A program made the translations under genes and the position numbers. A stretch of 64,000 nucleotides of DNA from Bradyrhizobium aeschynomenes. Its GTDB lineage: Bacteria; Pseudomonadota; Alphaproteobacteria; Rhizobiales; Xanthobacteraceae. This document shows positions 25,283 to 34,276 of this stretch, one piece after another (the stretch's first letter is position 1; the number at the start of each line of letters is the position of its first letter). The notes beneath the pieces were generated by a model. That model was given only the letters and a program-made list of their open reading frames with translations, was not told where the DNA came from and searched no databases. The DNA lies in the NCBI RefSeq assembly GCF_013178945.1, contig NZ_JABFDM010000002.1, positions 496,001 through 560,000 on the forward strand, given 5' to 3'.

Positions 25283-26248
25283 ATGACAAGATCATCGCTG
25301 TTCCCCGGCTTCGACGGGCTGCTGACGCTCTCGCGCCGCGAGGGCGTCGACATAAAGCCGACCTTGCTGCGCGTCCTCACCGATCTCTACGTTCAAGCGA
25401 GCACACATTCTGCGGACGAGGAGCGGCAGTTCGTCGAGCTGGTTTCACGACTGGTCGATGACGTCGACGACACGACGCGTGCCGCCGTGCGCGCACGCCT
25501 CGCCATCTATCCGGGCACGCCGATCGAGATCCTGAACAAGCTCGGGCTGCGGCCGGCGCAGGATGCGCCGATGCCGCCGCTCGCAGGCCTCATTCCGCCA
25601 GCGCTCCGCTCGCCATCAGCGAAGGCGCCAGCGCGGGACGATTCGGCCATCGTGGGACTGGCGATGCAGCCGAAGGATGCGGCCGAGCTCGCCGAGATGT
25701 TCCTGCGCGCCGGTGCGAAAGAGCGCATCGCAATCCTGCAGAACCTGGCCACGGCGCCGCTCAAGCCAGCCGCGCCGACGCCGCAGCATCGCGCGGCGCA
25801 GGCCATCGAGGCGCTGGAGATGGCCGCGTTCAACGCCGACGCCGAGACCTTCACGATCGAGATCGGCGAAAGCCTGATCCTGCCCGCGCGCATCACCCAG
25901 GATGTCATGAACGACGAGAGTGGCGAGTTGCTCGCCTGCGCCGCCAAGGCGCTGGGCATGCCGGCACCGGTGTTCGAGCGCGTGCTGCTGTTCCTCAAGC
26001 CGGAGATGGGCCAGTCGGTCCACACGGTGTTTCGGCTGTCCCGCTTCTACGAGCGCCTCAGCGAGCGCGCGGCACTGATCATGCTGGCGGCTTGGCGCGG
26101 CTCGGCGATGGCGGCGATCCGGGCGAAGCATCGCACGGCGCTGTACGACGACGAACGCCAGCACGTCCGGGGCAGCACCGCGCGGGTCGGCACGCCGGGC
26201 TCGTCGAAGCCGATCGTGCGCACCGGGACCGACGGCTTCAAGCGGTGA
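25283..26248 (+). CDS. DUF2336-domain protein
   Basis: 321 residues. MTRSSLFPGFDGLLTLSRRE and LLRVLTDLYVQASTHSADEE are characteristic of the alphaproteobacterial DUF2336 family, an all-helical HEAT-like protein. The middle section is Pro/Ala-rich; the C-terminal half has LLFLKPEMGQSVHTVFRLSR and ERAALIMLAAWRG. No catalytic motif is visible. The family is often encoded near signalling genes; here it converges on the DUF1491 / peptidoglycan-binding / histidine-kinase operon. The ATG at 25283 was preferred to an upstream in-frame start at 25238. Confidence 0.85.
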   Translation: MTRSSLFPGFDGLLTLSRREGVDIKPTLLRVLTDLYVQASTHSADEERQFVELVSRLVDDVDDTTRAAVRARLAIYPGTPIEILNKLGLRPAQDAPMPPLAGLIPPALRSPSAKAPARDDSAIVGLAMQPKDAAELAEMFLRAGAKERIAILQNLATAPLKPAAPTPQHRAAQAIEALEMAAFNADAETFTIEIGESLILPARITQDVMNDESGELLACAAKALGMPAPVFERVLLFLKPEMGQSVHTVFRLSRFYERLSERAALIMLAAWRGSAMAAIRAKHRTALYDDERQHVRGSTARVGTPGSSKPIVRTGTDGFKR

Positions 26249-26252
26249 CGCC

Positions 26253-26603
26253 TCAAGGCTGCTCGCGCGCGAGGTCGAGGAAGTGGCGGCCCTGCTTGTC
26301 CTCGGTCTCGACGATCCAGGCATCGGGGTCGAAGCGCAGCTCCTTGCGGAGACGCTCGTCGACCTCGAATTCAGCGATCGGCTGCGGCCAGGCGGAAACG
26401 AAGAGACGTTCGAATGGCCGGCTGTCGTCGTAGACGGCTTGCGGCGCCGGGACGTAGAGCTGGGCGGTGCGATCCATCAGCGCGACCTTGATGAAGACCG
26501 CGCCGGCCTCCTCCGCACCGCGGTGGCTGATCGCGCCGAACACGCCGGCCGACTGGCAGCGGCGCAGGTAGGCGCTGACCCAGATGCTCGTCTTCAGTCG
26601 CAT
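26253..26603 (-). CDS. DUF1491 family protein
   Basis: 116 residues. MRLKTSIWVSAYLRRCQSAG, then RGAEEAGAVFIKV and RLFVSAWPQP followed by DPDAWIVETEDKQGRHFLDL, covers the whole DUF1491 domain. It is a small cytosolic protein of unknown function, conserved throughout alphaproteobacteria. It is 50 bp downstream of the peptidoglycan-binding gene and so probably the last gene of that operon. Confidence 0.88.
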   Translation of the reverse strand: MRLKTSIWVSAYLRRCQSAGVFGAISHRGAEEAGAVFIKVALMDRTAQLYVPAPQAVYDDSRPFERLFVSAWPQPIAEFEVDERLRKELRFDPDAWIVETEDKQGRHFLDLAREQP

Positions 26604-26653
26604 GATGTTCAGGCCAGATGAAAGCGCGCTGCAAGGGCAGCCGACGGCCTGCT

Positions 26654-27352
26654 CTATTCGATCGGGTGACCGATGACAATTGCAAGCTCGCGGACCAGCC
26701 GATCCGACACCTGCCCCGTCACCGGCAGCTTGCGCTCGCGCTCGAACTTCTGGATCGCGGTCTGGGTGTCGGAGCCGATCATTCCCGTCGGCTTCAATTG
26801 ACCGTAGCCATATTCGGTCAGCGCACGCTGAACCGCGGCGACACGACGCGCATTGCCGCCCTGCTGCGTCGGCTGCGGACGCGGCGTGTTGCTCTGGCCG
26901 CCACTGACGGACCTGACGAGATCAGCCAGCGGGTCGGCATATTTCTGATCCGAGCGCGCATCGGCCGCACGCGGCTCGGTCACCCGCGGCTCGGTGGCGC
27001 GCGTCTCCGGCGGCCGGGTCTCGATCACTTTCGGATCGAACGGAGAAATGCCCGCGTCCAGCGGACGTGGCCGCGGCAGAGGATTGGAACTGGCGAGCAC
27101 CGGCGGGATGGTGACGATGGAACCGAACATCGGCGCCGGGTGCGGCCCCGATTGCAGGAACACGGCGTTGACGATGATCGCGCTTCCGGCAGCGCAGGCC
27201 AGCAGGCCGGCAAGCAGATCCTTCGGGCTGTAGAGCATCGCGCGCATCAGCCAGCCGCGCTCGTCGGCCGCTTCGACGACGGCGGCAGCCGCAGTGGCGC
27301 GCTTGCGACGGCGCGGCGGCGCCGGATCATCGTCTGCAACTCGTCTAGGCAC
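26654..27352 (-). CDS. Peptidoglycan-binding-domain membrane protein
   Basis: 232 residues, GTG start at 27352. A basic cytoplasmic N-terminus (PPRRRKRATAAAAV) precedes one TM helix (about 45-65, DLLAGLLACAAGSAIIVNAV), then a Pro/Arg/Thr-rich periplasmic linker (about 70-160). The C-terminal PG_binding_1 domain reads VAAVQRALTEYGYGQLKPTG followed by GSDTQTAIQKFERERKLPV. The start codon lies upstream of the stop codon of the histidine-kinase gene (8-bp overlap), which means translational coupling. It may link the cell wall to the kinase or to division. Confidence 0.85.
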   Translation of the reverse strand: MPRRVADDDPAPPRRRKRATAAAAVVEAADERGWLMRAMLYSPKDLLAGLLACAAGSAIIVNAVFLQSGPHPAPMFGSIVTIPPVLASSNPLPRPRPLDAGISPFDPKVIETRPPETRATEPRVTEPRAADARSDQKYADPLADLVRSVSGGQSNTPRPQPTQQGGNARRVAAVQRALTEYGYGQLKPTGMIGSDTQTAIQKFERERKLPVTGQVSDRLVRELAIVIGHPIE

Positions 27353-29174
27353 TCTTCTTCACCTGGATCATCTGCCCCGGCTGGGCGGACCGCGAAGGCG
27401 ACAGCGGCGTGATCGTGGCGCCCGTCGCCTCGGCGACGTAATTGATCGGCAGCGCGACCGAGACCGTCGTCCCCTCGTCGAGCTTGCTTTCTATCGACAT
27501 TTCGCCGCCGTGCAAGTTCACGAGGCTCTTGACAATCGAGAGACCGAGTCCGGTTCCCTCATGCCGACGCTGATAGGTCTTGCCCGCCTGGAAGAACGGA
27601 TCGCCGATCCGCTTGAGATCGTCGGCGGCGATGCCGACTCCATTATCGGTGATTCGCATCAGGAGACGCTGACCATCGACGCCGGCCGACACCGTGACCC
27701 GGCCGCCACGCTCGGTGAACTTGATGGCGTTGGAGACGAGGTTGAGCACGATCTGCTTGAAGGCGCGCGGATCGCCGGTGATGACGGGCAGATCATGCGG
27801 CGCATCGGCCGACAGATCGACACCGTTCTCGCGCGCACGCAGCGCCAGCAGGTTGCAGCAATTGAACAGCGCCGCGCGCGGCGCGAACGGCTCCGGCGTG
27901 ATTTCGAAATTGCCGGACTCCATCTTCGACATGTCGAGGATGCCGTTCACCACCGACAACAGATGCTGACCGGAATCGTGGATGAGTTGCGCGTATTCGC
28001 GACGCCGGGCCGCGTTCAACACCAGCACCTGCTCCTGCATCAGCATTTCCGAGAAGCCGATGATCGCATTCAACGGCGTGCGCAGCTCGTGGCTCATGGT
28101 GGCAAGGAACCGCGTCTTGGCCGCGTCGGCGCGCTCCGCCGCGTTGCGCGCCAGTTCGAGCGCCTGCTCCTGCAGCTTGCGATCAGTGACGTCGCGCATG
28201 ACCGCGACCACCTCCTGCTCCGATCCCGCAGGCGTCAGACCGGCCCGGTCGAGCGGCCGGCAGCGCATCTCGACCCAGATGAAGTCGCCCGGATGCTGCG
28301 CTCCGCGAACCTCGCCCGCCCCATCGCGCCGCAGGCGGAACTCGACGCTCGACGCCTCGCTGCCGCCGGCCGCCTCGGAGAGCGCCGTGAGATAGGCCGG
28401 ACGGTCTGCGACGTGCACGCGTTCGAACAGGCCATGCCCCTGCAGCTGGGCAACCGAGGCTCCGAGCAACGTCTCGGCCGCAGGAGAGATGAACATGACG
28501 GCGCCGTTGCGGCGGTGACGGGAGATCACGTCGCTCATGTTGCGCGCGAGCAGACGATAGCGCTCCTCCTCCATCGACAGCAGCGTCACGCTGGTGCGCG
28601 CCAGCGTGTCGGCGGCGAAGGCCAGCACGGCGGCGTAGAGCGTGGCGGAGGCGACACCGAAGGCGAGCAGGCCGGTGCGCAATGCCGGATTCGTCTCCGG
28701 CTTCGGCAGCCAGCCGAGATGACCGATCAGGATCAGCAGCAGCGCGCAGGACAGCGCAAGCGCGGCGGAGAACACGACGACGCGGCGCGAGGCGGAGAAC
28801 GCGGCCTCCAGAGGAACGACGATCAGCCACACCGCGGCGAAGGACTCGATGCCGCCGGTCTCGACCGACACGGCCATGATCAGCGCCGACAACGCCAGCG
28901 ACGACAGCGCGCAGGCGCTCTCGTAGCGGCCGGTGCGCGACAAATACCAGGACAGCAGGATCGGCGCGATCAGCCACGCCAGCGCGCCGACCTCGAGCGC
29001 GCTCGGCGCGCCGCGCATCGCGAGATAGGCCGGGAACACGGCGAAGGCGGCAAGGCTGCCGAGCAGGCGTGGCGCGATGAAGGCGCGATGGCGCGCGCGC
29101 GTCATCGCATCAGTTCGAGCCGATGGATGCAGCAACGCATCAAGACAATCGCGGATGATACTCAACACACTCAC
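27345..29174 (-). CDS. Membrane PAS-domain sensor histidine kinase (DivJ/PdhS-like)
   Basis: 609 residues, GTG start. About six TM helices occupy residues 35-190. A PAS domain follows (about 205-330: YRLLARNMSDVISRHRRNG and VMFISPAAETLLGA), then HisKA with phospho-acceptor His in MSHELRTPLNAIIGFSEML. The HATPase domain has an N box (QIVLNLVSNAIKF), G1 (DNGVGI) and G2 (GTGLGLSIVKSLV). The TM-PAS-kinase arrangement and H-box resemble DivJ-type kinases that control CtrA/DivK in alphaproteobacteria, but a general sensor cannot be excluded. There is no receiver domain and no adjacent response regulator. Confidence 0.88.
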   Translation of the reverse strand: MSVLSIIRDCLDALLHPSARTDAMTRARHRAFIAPRLLGSLAAFAVFPAYLAMRGAPSALEVGALAWLIAPILLSWYLSRTGRYESACALSSLALSALIMAVSVETGGIESFAAVWLIVVPLEAAFSASRRVVVFSAALALSCALLLILIGHLGWLPKPETNPALRTGLLAFGVASATLYAAVLAFAADTLARTSVTLLSMEEERYRLLARNMSDVISRHRRNGAVMFISPAAETLLGASVAQLQGHGLFERVHVADRPAYLTALSEAAGGSEASSVEFRLRRDGAGEVRGAQHPGDFIWVEMRCRPLDRAGLTPAGSEQEVVAVMRDVTDRKLQEQALELARNAAERADAAKTRFLATMSHELRTPLNAIIGFSEMLMQEQVLVLNAARRREYAQLIHDSGQHLLSVVNGILDMSKMESGNFEITPEPFAPRAALFNCCNLLALRARENGVDLSADAPHDLPVITGDPRAFKQIVLNLVSNAIKFTERGGRVTVSAGVDGQRLLMRITDNGVGIAADDLKRIGDPFFQAGKTYQRRHEGTGLGLSIVKSLVNLHGGEMSIESKLDEGTTVSVALPINYVAEATGATITPLSPSRSAQPGQMIQVKKSA

Positions 29175-29567
29175 GGCTCTCGCGCCTCGGCCTGTCGGTC
29201 GTTCTCAACAAAGAGAGAGAACGCGCCGGGACGCCCCCTGTCGTCGCTAGTCACCGTGTCAGACTCGCATTAAGCGAACGCTAAGGGCCGGACTGCGGCG
29301 AAGAGCCCATTCGGCCGGGATGGTGAATGCATCGTTTCCAGCCGCGCCTTCGTTTGCGAAAGCGTCGCGATCTACAGCCGGTTGCAAGCGGCATTCGTTG
29401 CGCGCCAATAGAAAATTTACGCCAAAAAAAGTTCGAGGGTCCGGTTCGGGAATTCTCAACCAATTAAGCCCAATGCAAGCAGTCGCGACGTAGAACAAAG
29501 CAGCTGCGATCCCGGTTGCGCGATCAGGGACAGAACGCGGGATCAGCAGCACGGTCGGGGTTGCGTG
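29175..29567. other. Divergent intergenic region, kinase / DUF5330
   Basis: 393 bp, with an A/T-rich patch around 29405-29460 (AGAAAATTTACGCCAAAAAA) likely to contain promoter elements. No believable coding frame in either direction. Confidence 0.45.
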
Positions 29568-30029
29568 ATGTTCTTTCTGCTTCGGATGGCATTCTGGCTC
29601 GGGCTCGTGCTTGTGCTGCTGCCGCGTGAAAAGAGCCCTGACACGGACAAGCTGCCGCAGATCAATGCGCACGAAGCGGTGCAGGCCGCGACCGCCGCCG
29701 TCTCCGACATGAGCCAGTTCTGCAAGCGCCAGCCGCAGGCCTGCGAGGTCGGCGGCCAGGCCGCGACCGTGATCGGTCACCGCGCCCAGGAAGGCGCCCG
29801 CAAGATCTATCAGATCATCACCGACAAGCCGGAGGCGGCCGAGAAGCCGAATGCGTCGGACAAGCTCATCGGCCCGGTGAAGCCCGCCAGCCTCGACAAG
29901 CGCGGCAACGATCATACCGGCTCGATCGACGCCCCCGTGCTCGAGGAGGTTCCAACCAGCGAAGCGCCTGTCGATACGCTCTCGGCCGACGATCTCGCGG
30001 CCGAATGGCAGTTGCCGCCGACCCCGTGA
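29568..30029 (+). CDS. DUF5330-domain protein
   Basis: 153 residues. The N-terminal membrane segment MFFLLRMAFWLGLVLVLLP, then AVQAATAAVSDMSQFCKRQP and CEVGGQAATVIGHRAQEGAR, match the rhizobial DUF5330 family. The rest is a low-complexity charged tail. GTG at 29565 directly precedes the ATG. It is presumably a bitopic membrane protein with a periplasmic domain containing two cysteines. Function unknown. It lies 73 bp before sufE on the same strand. Confidence 0.8.
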   Translation: MFFLLRMAFWLGLVLVLLPREKSPDTDKLPQINAHEAVQAATAAVSDMSQFCKRQPQACEVGGQAATVIGHRAQEGARKIYQIITDKPEAAEKPNASDKLIGPVKPASLDKRGNDHTGSIDAPVLEEVPTSEAPVDTLSADDLAAEWQLPPTP

Positions 30030-30102
30030 TGGCGCGGAACCGGCTGTCGCTTTCGTCGCGCCGAACCCCTATATGAGGGTTCGGACGGGACTGAAGAGCA
30101 TC

Positions 30103-30528
30103 ATGACGATCGACGAGATTCGCGACAATTTTGCCCTGCTGGACGATTGGGACGACCGCTACCGCTACGTCATCGAGCTCGGCCGCATGCTGGCGCCGAT
30201 GCCCGAGGACGAGCACTCCGCCGCCAACAAGGTCCAAGGCTGCGCCAGCCAGGTCTGGCTGTCCAAGCATGCCGATCACAGTGGCGCCGTTCCGGTGCTG
30301 AACTATCTCGGCGACAGCGACGCGCACATCGTCCGCGGCCTGATCGCGATCCTGCTGACGCTGTATTCCGGCCGCACGCCGCAGGAGATCCTCACCATCG
30401 ATGCACCCGCGGTGTTCGACGAGCTCGGATTCCGCGAGCATCTCACGCCGCAGCGCTCCAACGGCCTGCGCTCGATGGTCGAGCGCATCCGCTCGGACGC
30501 GCGCGAAGCGCTCACTTCGGCGTCCTGA
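30103..30528 (+). CDS. sufE: SufE family cysteine desulfuration protein
   Basis: 141 residues. MTIDEIRDNFALLDDWDDRY is followed by YVIELGRML and NKVQGCASQVWL, where the Cys is the sulfur-acceptor of SufE; SDAHIVRGLIAILLTLYSGR and FDELGFREHLTPQRSNGL complete the fold. SufE takes persulfide sulfur from SufS and passes it to the SUF Fe-S assembly scaffold. The ATG at 30103 was preferred to an upstream in-frame start at 30073. No suf genes are adjacent, as is usual for rhizobial sufE. Confidence 0.95.
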   Translation: MTIDEIRDNFALLDDWDDRYRYVIELGRMLAPMPEDEHSAANKVQGCASQVWLSKHADHSGAVPVLNYLGDSDAHIVRGLIAILLTLYSGRTPQEILTIDAPAVFDELGFREHLTPQRSNGLRSMVERIRSDAREALTSAS

Positions 30529-30537
30529 CCGTCTCAG

Positions 30538-30954
30538 CTACTTCTCGCGCTCTGGGCGCTGCTGCCCCAGGCCCATCTTCTTGGCGAGCTGCGAGCGGGT
30601 CACCGCGTAGTTCGGCGCCACCATCGGATAGTCCGGTGGCAGGTTCCATTTGTCGCGGTACTGCTCCGGCGTCATGTTGTACTGCGTGCGCAGATGCCGC
30701 CGCAGCGACTTGAAGCGCTTGCCGTCCTCGAGACAGACCAGATAGTCCGGATGGATCGACTTCTTCACCGGCACCGCCGGGCGCGCCGGCTCGGGTGCGG
30801 GCTCGCTGCGTCCGGCCGCGACCCGGGTCAGCGCCGCATGCACCTGGCTGATGAGGGATGGAATCTCGGCTGCAGGCGTCGGGTTGTTGCTCAGATAGGC
30901 CGAGACGATGTCGGCGGTCAGATCGATAAAGCTCTTGCCGGCCGCTTCTGTCAT
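30538..30954 (-). CDS. MucR/Ros-family transcriptional regulator with degenerate zinc site
   Basis: 138 residues from ATG at 30954. [20 protein letters not shown] and LISQVHAAL form the N-terminal oligomerisation region. The DNA-binding part reads [20 protein letters not shown], then [20 protein letters not shown] and [14 protein letters not shown]. In Ros the zinc ligands are C-x2-C-x9-H-x4-H. Here only C74 and H87 remain: D77 replaces the second Cys, and Q91-Y92 replace the His pair. MucR/Ros proteins repress exopolysaccharide and cell-cycle genes by binding T-rich DNA. The sequence converges on sufE. Confidence 0.92.
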   Translation of the reverse strand: MTEAAGKSFIDLTADIVSAYLSNNPTPAAEIPSLISQVHAALTRVAAGRSEPAPEPARPAVPVKKSIHPDYLVCLEDGKRFKSLRRHLRTQYNMTPEQYRDKWNLPPDYPMVAPNYAVTRSQLAKKMGLGQQRPEREK

Positions 30955-31154
30955 CGAAAACCCACCCCGCCCCCAACCACTGACTTTCCGTCGCAAGTAT
31001 CACCCAAACCGGGTGAACGCGTCATCTGTCATTTCTCCAAGCAATATGGGCGAATGACTGGCAAAATGACAATAAGGTGAGGACTTCTTCTTGAGAAGTC
31101 TGCCCTCGCCTCAGTACTGTGTACCGTATGCCAGTCTTCCGGATCGCAAGCGCG

Positions 31155-32075
31155 TCAGGCGCGGCCTTCGAGGTGCGTGCGCAGCTCGTCGATCGATGCA
31201 AAACGCATCATCCCTTCCGGCATCTGCGCTTCGATCGAGCCATCCGAATAGAGCGAGTAGGCCATCCCGTCGACGACGCCCGACTTGATGATGGTCGCTG
31301 CCGGCGGCTCAATGTCCTGCGGCTCCGGAGCCGGTGTCGGCTCGGGCTCGACGAAGGCCGGCGCGGCGCGCGCCAGCCGGCGAGGGAACGGCGGCCGCAG
31401 CGATTCGGAAGGGCGCGCCCGCTCGGGCCGCGACCAGCTGTCCTCCAGACCCGGAGAAGCGGGCTCGGACGCCGGCTCATCGAGCGGCACGGCCGGCGGC
31501 TCGCTGAGCGGCGGCGACCGAAAATCCGTCGGCATCGGCTCGGCCGCGCGCTTTTCAGCGCGCTCGCGCTCACGTCGCGACGACGAGGCGAACAGCAGGT
31601 TCCGCCGCGGCCGCTCGGCAGGCTCCGCAGCCGGCTCGTCCATCTCCTGCTCAGGGAGGGGATTACGCAAGGACGAGGGCAACGGAGGCGACAGCGGCGC
31701 AGAGGTCGACGACAAGGGCGAGGACAGGTCCGGCATCCGCGGCCGGGGCCGCAGTGAGCCGCCCTCACGCCACATATCTTCTGCGGGCGGGACCGGAGAC
31801 GAGTCGAGCTCGGCCTTGCTGCCGGCGCCCGGCAGTTGCAGGGTCCTGACCTCGGTCTCCGCTGCCGTGCGCGTTCGCAGCCGGTGGGAAATGACCTTCA
31901 GCTCGCTCAGGAGCGCGGACAGCCCAAACAGGATGAGCCCGCTGCACACGCCGAGAGTTCCCGACAGGATCAGCGTGTTGCCCACGCTGAACTCCTTCAC
32001 AGGAATTCCCCAAGCGATCGCTCCAAGCCCGGCCAGGACGGCCAAGGCTCCAGCGGCCAACATAGCACTCATCAT
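31155..32075 (-). CDS. Proline-rich two-TM membrane protein of unknown function
   Basis: 306 residues. Two hydrophobic helices (about 3-24 and 33-60) start the protein. The cytoplasmic or periplasmic middle (about 90-250) is low in complexity, rich in Pro, Ser, Glu and Arg. The C-terminal segment IIKSGVVDGMAYSLYSDGSI followed by MPEGMMRFASIDELRTHLE is compact and looks like a conserved domain. An AGGGGATAG motif lies before the ATG. I know similar proteins only as rhizobial hypotheticals. The DGMAYSLYSDGSIEA motif could be a beta-hairpin binding element. Confidence 0.7.
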   Translation of the reverse strand: MMSAMLAAGALAVLAGLGAIAWGIPVKEFSVGNTLILSGTLGVCSGLILFGLSALLSELKVISHRLRTRTAAETEVRTLQLPGAGSKAELDSSPVPPAEDMWREGGSLRPRPRMPDLSSPLSSTSAPLSPPLPSSLRNPLPEQEMDEPAAEPAERPRRNLLFASSSRRERERAEKRAAEPMPTDFRSPPLSEPPAVPLDEPASEPASPGLEDSWSRPERARPSESLRPPFPRRLARAAPAFVEPEPTPAPEPQDIEPPAATIIKSGVVDGMAYSLYSDGSIEAQMPEGMMRFASIDELRTHLEGRA

Positions 32076-32518
32076 TCGAACCTATCCCCTAATGCGTCGG
32101 TTCCGGACGGCGTCCCACCGATATCACACTAGTTAGCTGGGGGTGCCCTGCGTCCCTTGAATCGCGGTTCTAGTCGAAATCCGCGACAATTTGCAGCAGA
32201 AGTTCGGCCGAAGCCGTTTCCTGCCCCGGCAGAGAAGCTCGACGCGCCACGATCGAGCCACATTTGCTCCCGCCAACCCACGGAACCGTCTCGGGTTCCT
32301 CCGGGTTCTTGCGGGGCCTCCCGGTTCAGGACGCGTTCATGTCACTGTGCCAATATGGCGCCAAGCAGCCGAAAATCGGGCTCCTGCTGCACTGCGATGG
32401 TCGTGGGACGTTCATATTTCCAACACCTCGGAAACCGTGACGCGCTATACGCAAACGGGGAAAGCAGGCCTGAAGCGCGGAAGCGGGGTCGTTAGGGGAC
32501 GCCGGGTCACCATCAGCC
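32076..32518. other. Divergent intergenic region upstream of the GT39-like gene
   Basis: 443 bp. Frames at 32157-32495 and 32191-32583 are open but have no start context, domain or bias, so I do not call them. The rest is presumed promoter DNA for the two divergent membrane-protein genes. Confidence 0.45.
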
Positions 32519-34171
32519 ATGACATCGATAACCACTTCGGTCCTCGAGACGCCGATCCGGCGAACATTCGAACGGACTTGTGACGATCTTGCCATGTTCG
32601 TGCTCGCCGCCGTCGCGGTTGTGGCCGGACTGACATTCCGGGATTATGGCCTCGGCTGGGATGACTACACCCATGCCGAATATGCCGATCTGTTGCTGCG
32701 CATGTACGGTTCCGGGTTCAGGGACCAGGCGGCGCTGTCGTTCGCCAATCTCTATATGTACGGCGGCGGGTTCGACATGGTTGCAGCCCTGCTGCACAAG
32801 ATCCTGCCACTGGAATTGTTCGAAACCCGGCGGCTGGTCGGCGCCCTGGTCGGCCTGATCGGGCTGGCCGTGACCTGGCGCCTGGCCCGCCGCATCGGCG
32901 GGGCGGTCGCCGGCCTGTCGGCCCTGCTGCTGCTGGCGCTGTGCCCGATCTTCTACGGCCACATGTTCATGAACCCGAAGGATGCCCCCTTCGCGGTCGC
33001 CATGGTCGTGCTGCTGATGGGTCTGGTCCGGCTCGCCGATGAATACCCCTACCCCTCGCCGCGCACCATCCTGATCCTCGGCCTCGGCGCCGGTTTCTCG
33101 ATCGGCTCGCGCATCCTGGGCGGCATGGCGGTGGTTTACGCCATGGTCGGCTTCATGCCGCTGTTCATGGAGGAATACCGCACGCAAGGCACCCGCGAGG
33201 CGGTCCGCCGCTTCGCCTCAGTGCTCTATATGCTGATCCCCGGCCTGATCCTGGGCTACCTGATCATGGGTCTGATCTGGCCGTGGTCGATCATCGAGCC
33301 CGCCAACCCGTTCCGGGCCCTGACCTACTTCTCGCACTTCTTCGAGAAGCCGTGGAAGGAGATGTTCGACGGCGCGCTGGTTTCGGTACCGGACATGCCG
33401 TGGTCCTACCTGCCGACGCTGTTCGCGCTGCAGCTGCCCGAGCTGTTGATCGCGTTGTTCGTGGCCGGCGCCGTCGCCTCGATCATGTCACTGTCGCGGC
33501 CCGACATGCCGGCCCGGCAGAAGAGCATCCTGCTGATGCTGACCTTGGCGGCGACGCTGCCGATCCTGATCGCGATCGTCAAGCGTCCCGCGCTGTACAA
33601 CGGCATCCGCCACTTCGTCTTCGTGATCCCGCCGATGGCCCTGCTCGGCGGCGTCGCATTCTCCTGGTTGCTGTCCTGGCTCAACAACGACGAGCGCCGC
33701 AGCTGGCAGCCGGTGGCGATCGCGGCCTTCTGCTTCGGCCTGCTGCTGCCGCTGGCGGAGATGATCCGGCTCCATCCCTATCAATACACCCACTTCAACT
33801 ACATCGCCGGCACGGTGCGCGAGGCCGATACCCGCTTCATGCTGGACTATTGGGGACTGGCGCTGAAGCAGGCCTCGGACGGCCTGAAGGAACAGCTCGA
33901 CGAGCGCCAGGAGGTGCCGCCGATCGGCCACAAGTGGAAGGTCGCGGTGTGCGGCCCGCAGCGCCCGGCCCAGGTCGCGCTCGGCCCGGACTTCACCATC
34001 GGCTGGGACAGCCATGCGGCCGACTTCGCGATGACGCTCGGCGAGTTCTACTGCAAGGGACTGACCGCCCCCGTGATGGTCGAGATCAAGCGCGACGACG
34101 TCGTGTTCGCCCGGGTCTACGACATCCGCGGCCGCAGCATCTCGAGCCTGTTGTCGATCCCGGCGCCCTGA
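32519..34171 (+). CDS. GT39-like (ArnT/PMT-type) integral membrane glycosyltransferase
   Basis: 550 residues with about ten TM helices. The first loop contains YGLGWDDYTHAEYADLLLRM, whose acidic D-D resembles the catalytic loop of polyprenyl-phosphate-dependent glycosyltransferases. YGHMFMNPKDAPFAVAMV, SIGSRILGGMAVVY and KRPALYNGIRHFVFVIPPMA are also typical. A soluble C-terminal domain of about 110 residues follows (from ADTRFMLDYWGLALK). Such enzymes move a sugar from undecaprenyl phosphate to lipid A, O-antigen or protein on the periplasmic side. The acceptor is unknown. The ATG at 32519 is the first in frame. Confidence 0.82.
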   Translation: MTSITTSVLETPIRRTFERTCDDLAMFVLAAVAVVAGLTFRDYGLGWDDYTHAEYADLLLRMYGSGFRDQAALSFANLYMYGGGFDMVAALLHKILPLELFETRRLVGALVGLIGLAVTWRLARRIGGAVAGLSALLLLALCPIFYGHMFMNPKDAPFAVAMVVLLMGLVRLADEYPYPSPRTILILGLGAGFSIGSRILGGMAVVYAMVGFMPLFMEEYRTQGTREAVRRFASVLYMLIPGLILGYLIMGLIWPWSIIEPANPFRALTYFSHFFEKPWKEMFDGALVSVPDMPWSYLPTLFALQLPELLIALFVAGAVASIMSLSRPDMPARQKSILLMLTLAATLPILIAIVKRPALYNGIRHFVFVIPPMALLGGVAFSWLLSWLNNDERRSWQPVAIAAFCFGLLLPLAEMIRLHPYQYTHFNYIAGTVREADTRFMLDYWGLALKQASDGLKEQLDERQEVPPIGHKWKVAVCGPQRPAQVALGPDFTIGWDSHAADFAMTLGEFYCKGLTAPVMVEIKRDDVVFARVYDIRGRSISSLLSIPAP

Positions 34172-34276
34172 GGCGCCGGCTCAGCCAAACGACATGACAG
34201 CCTCCCCGCCCCCGCGCCTTGTCGCGCGGTGGCGGGCCGCTTAGTCTCCGACCAACCCACGCCGTCGGAGATTGCC

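Noticed and set aside
27294..29273. Plus-strand open frame of 659 codons opposite the histidine kinase
   Set aside because: The kinase motifs lie on the minus strand; the antisense product is Arg/Gln-rich and featureless.
31083..31101. Hairpin GACTTCT/AGAAGTC upstream of mucR
   Set aside because: A 7-bp stem without T tract and not near a gene end; it could be chance or a weak regulator site, so not listed as a terminator.
32191..32583. Plus-strand ORF of 130 codons overlapping the GT39-like start
   Set aside because: It overlaps a real gene in another frame, has no Shine-Dalgarno, and the composition is basic and random-like.
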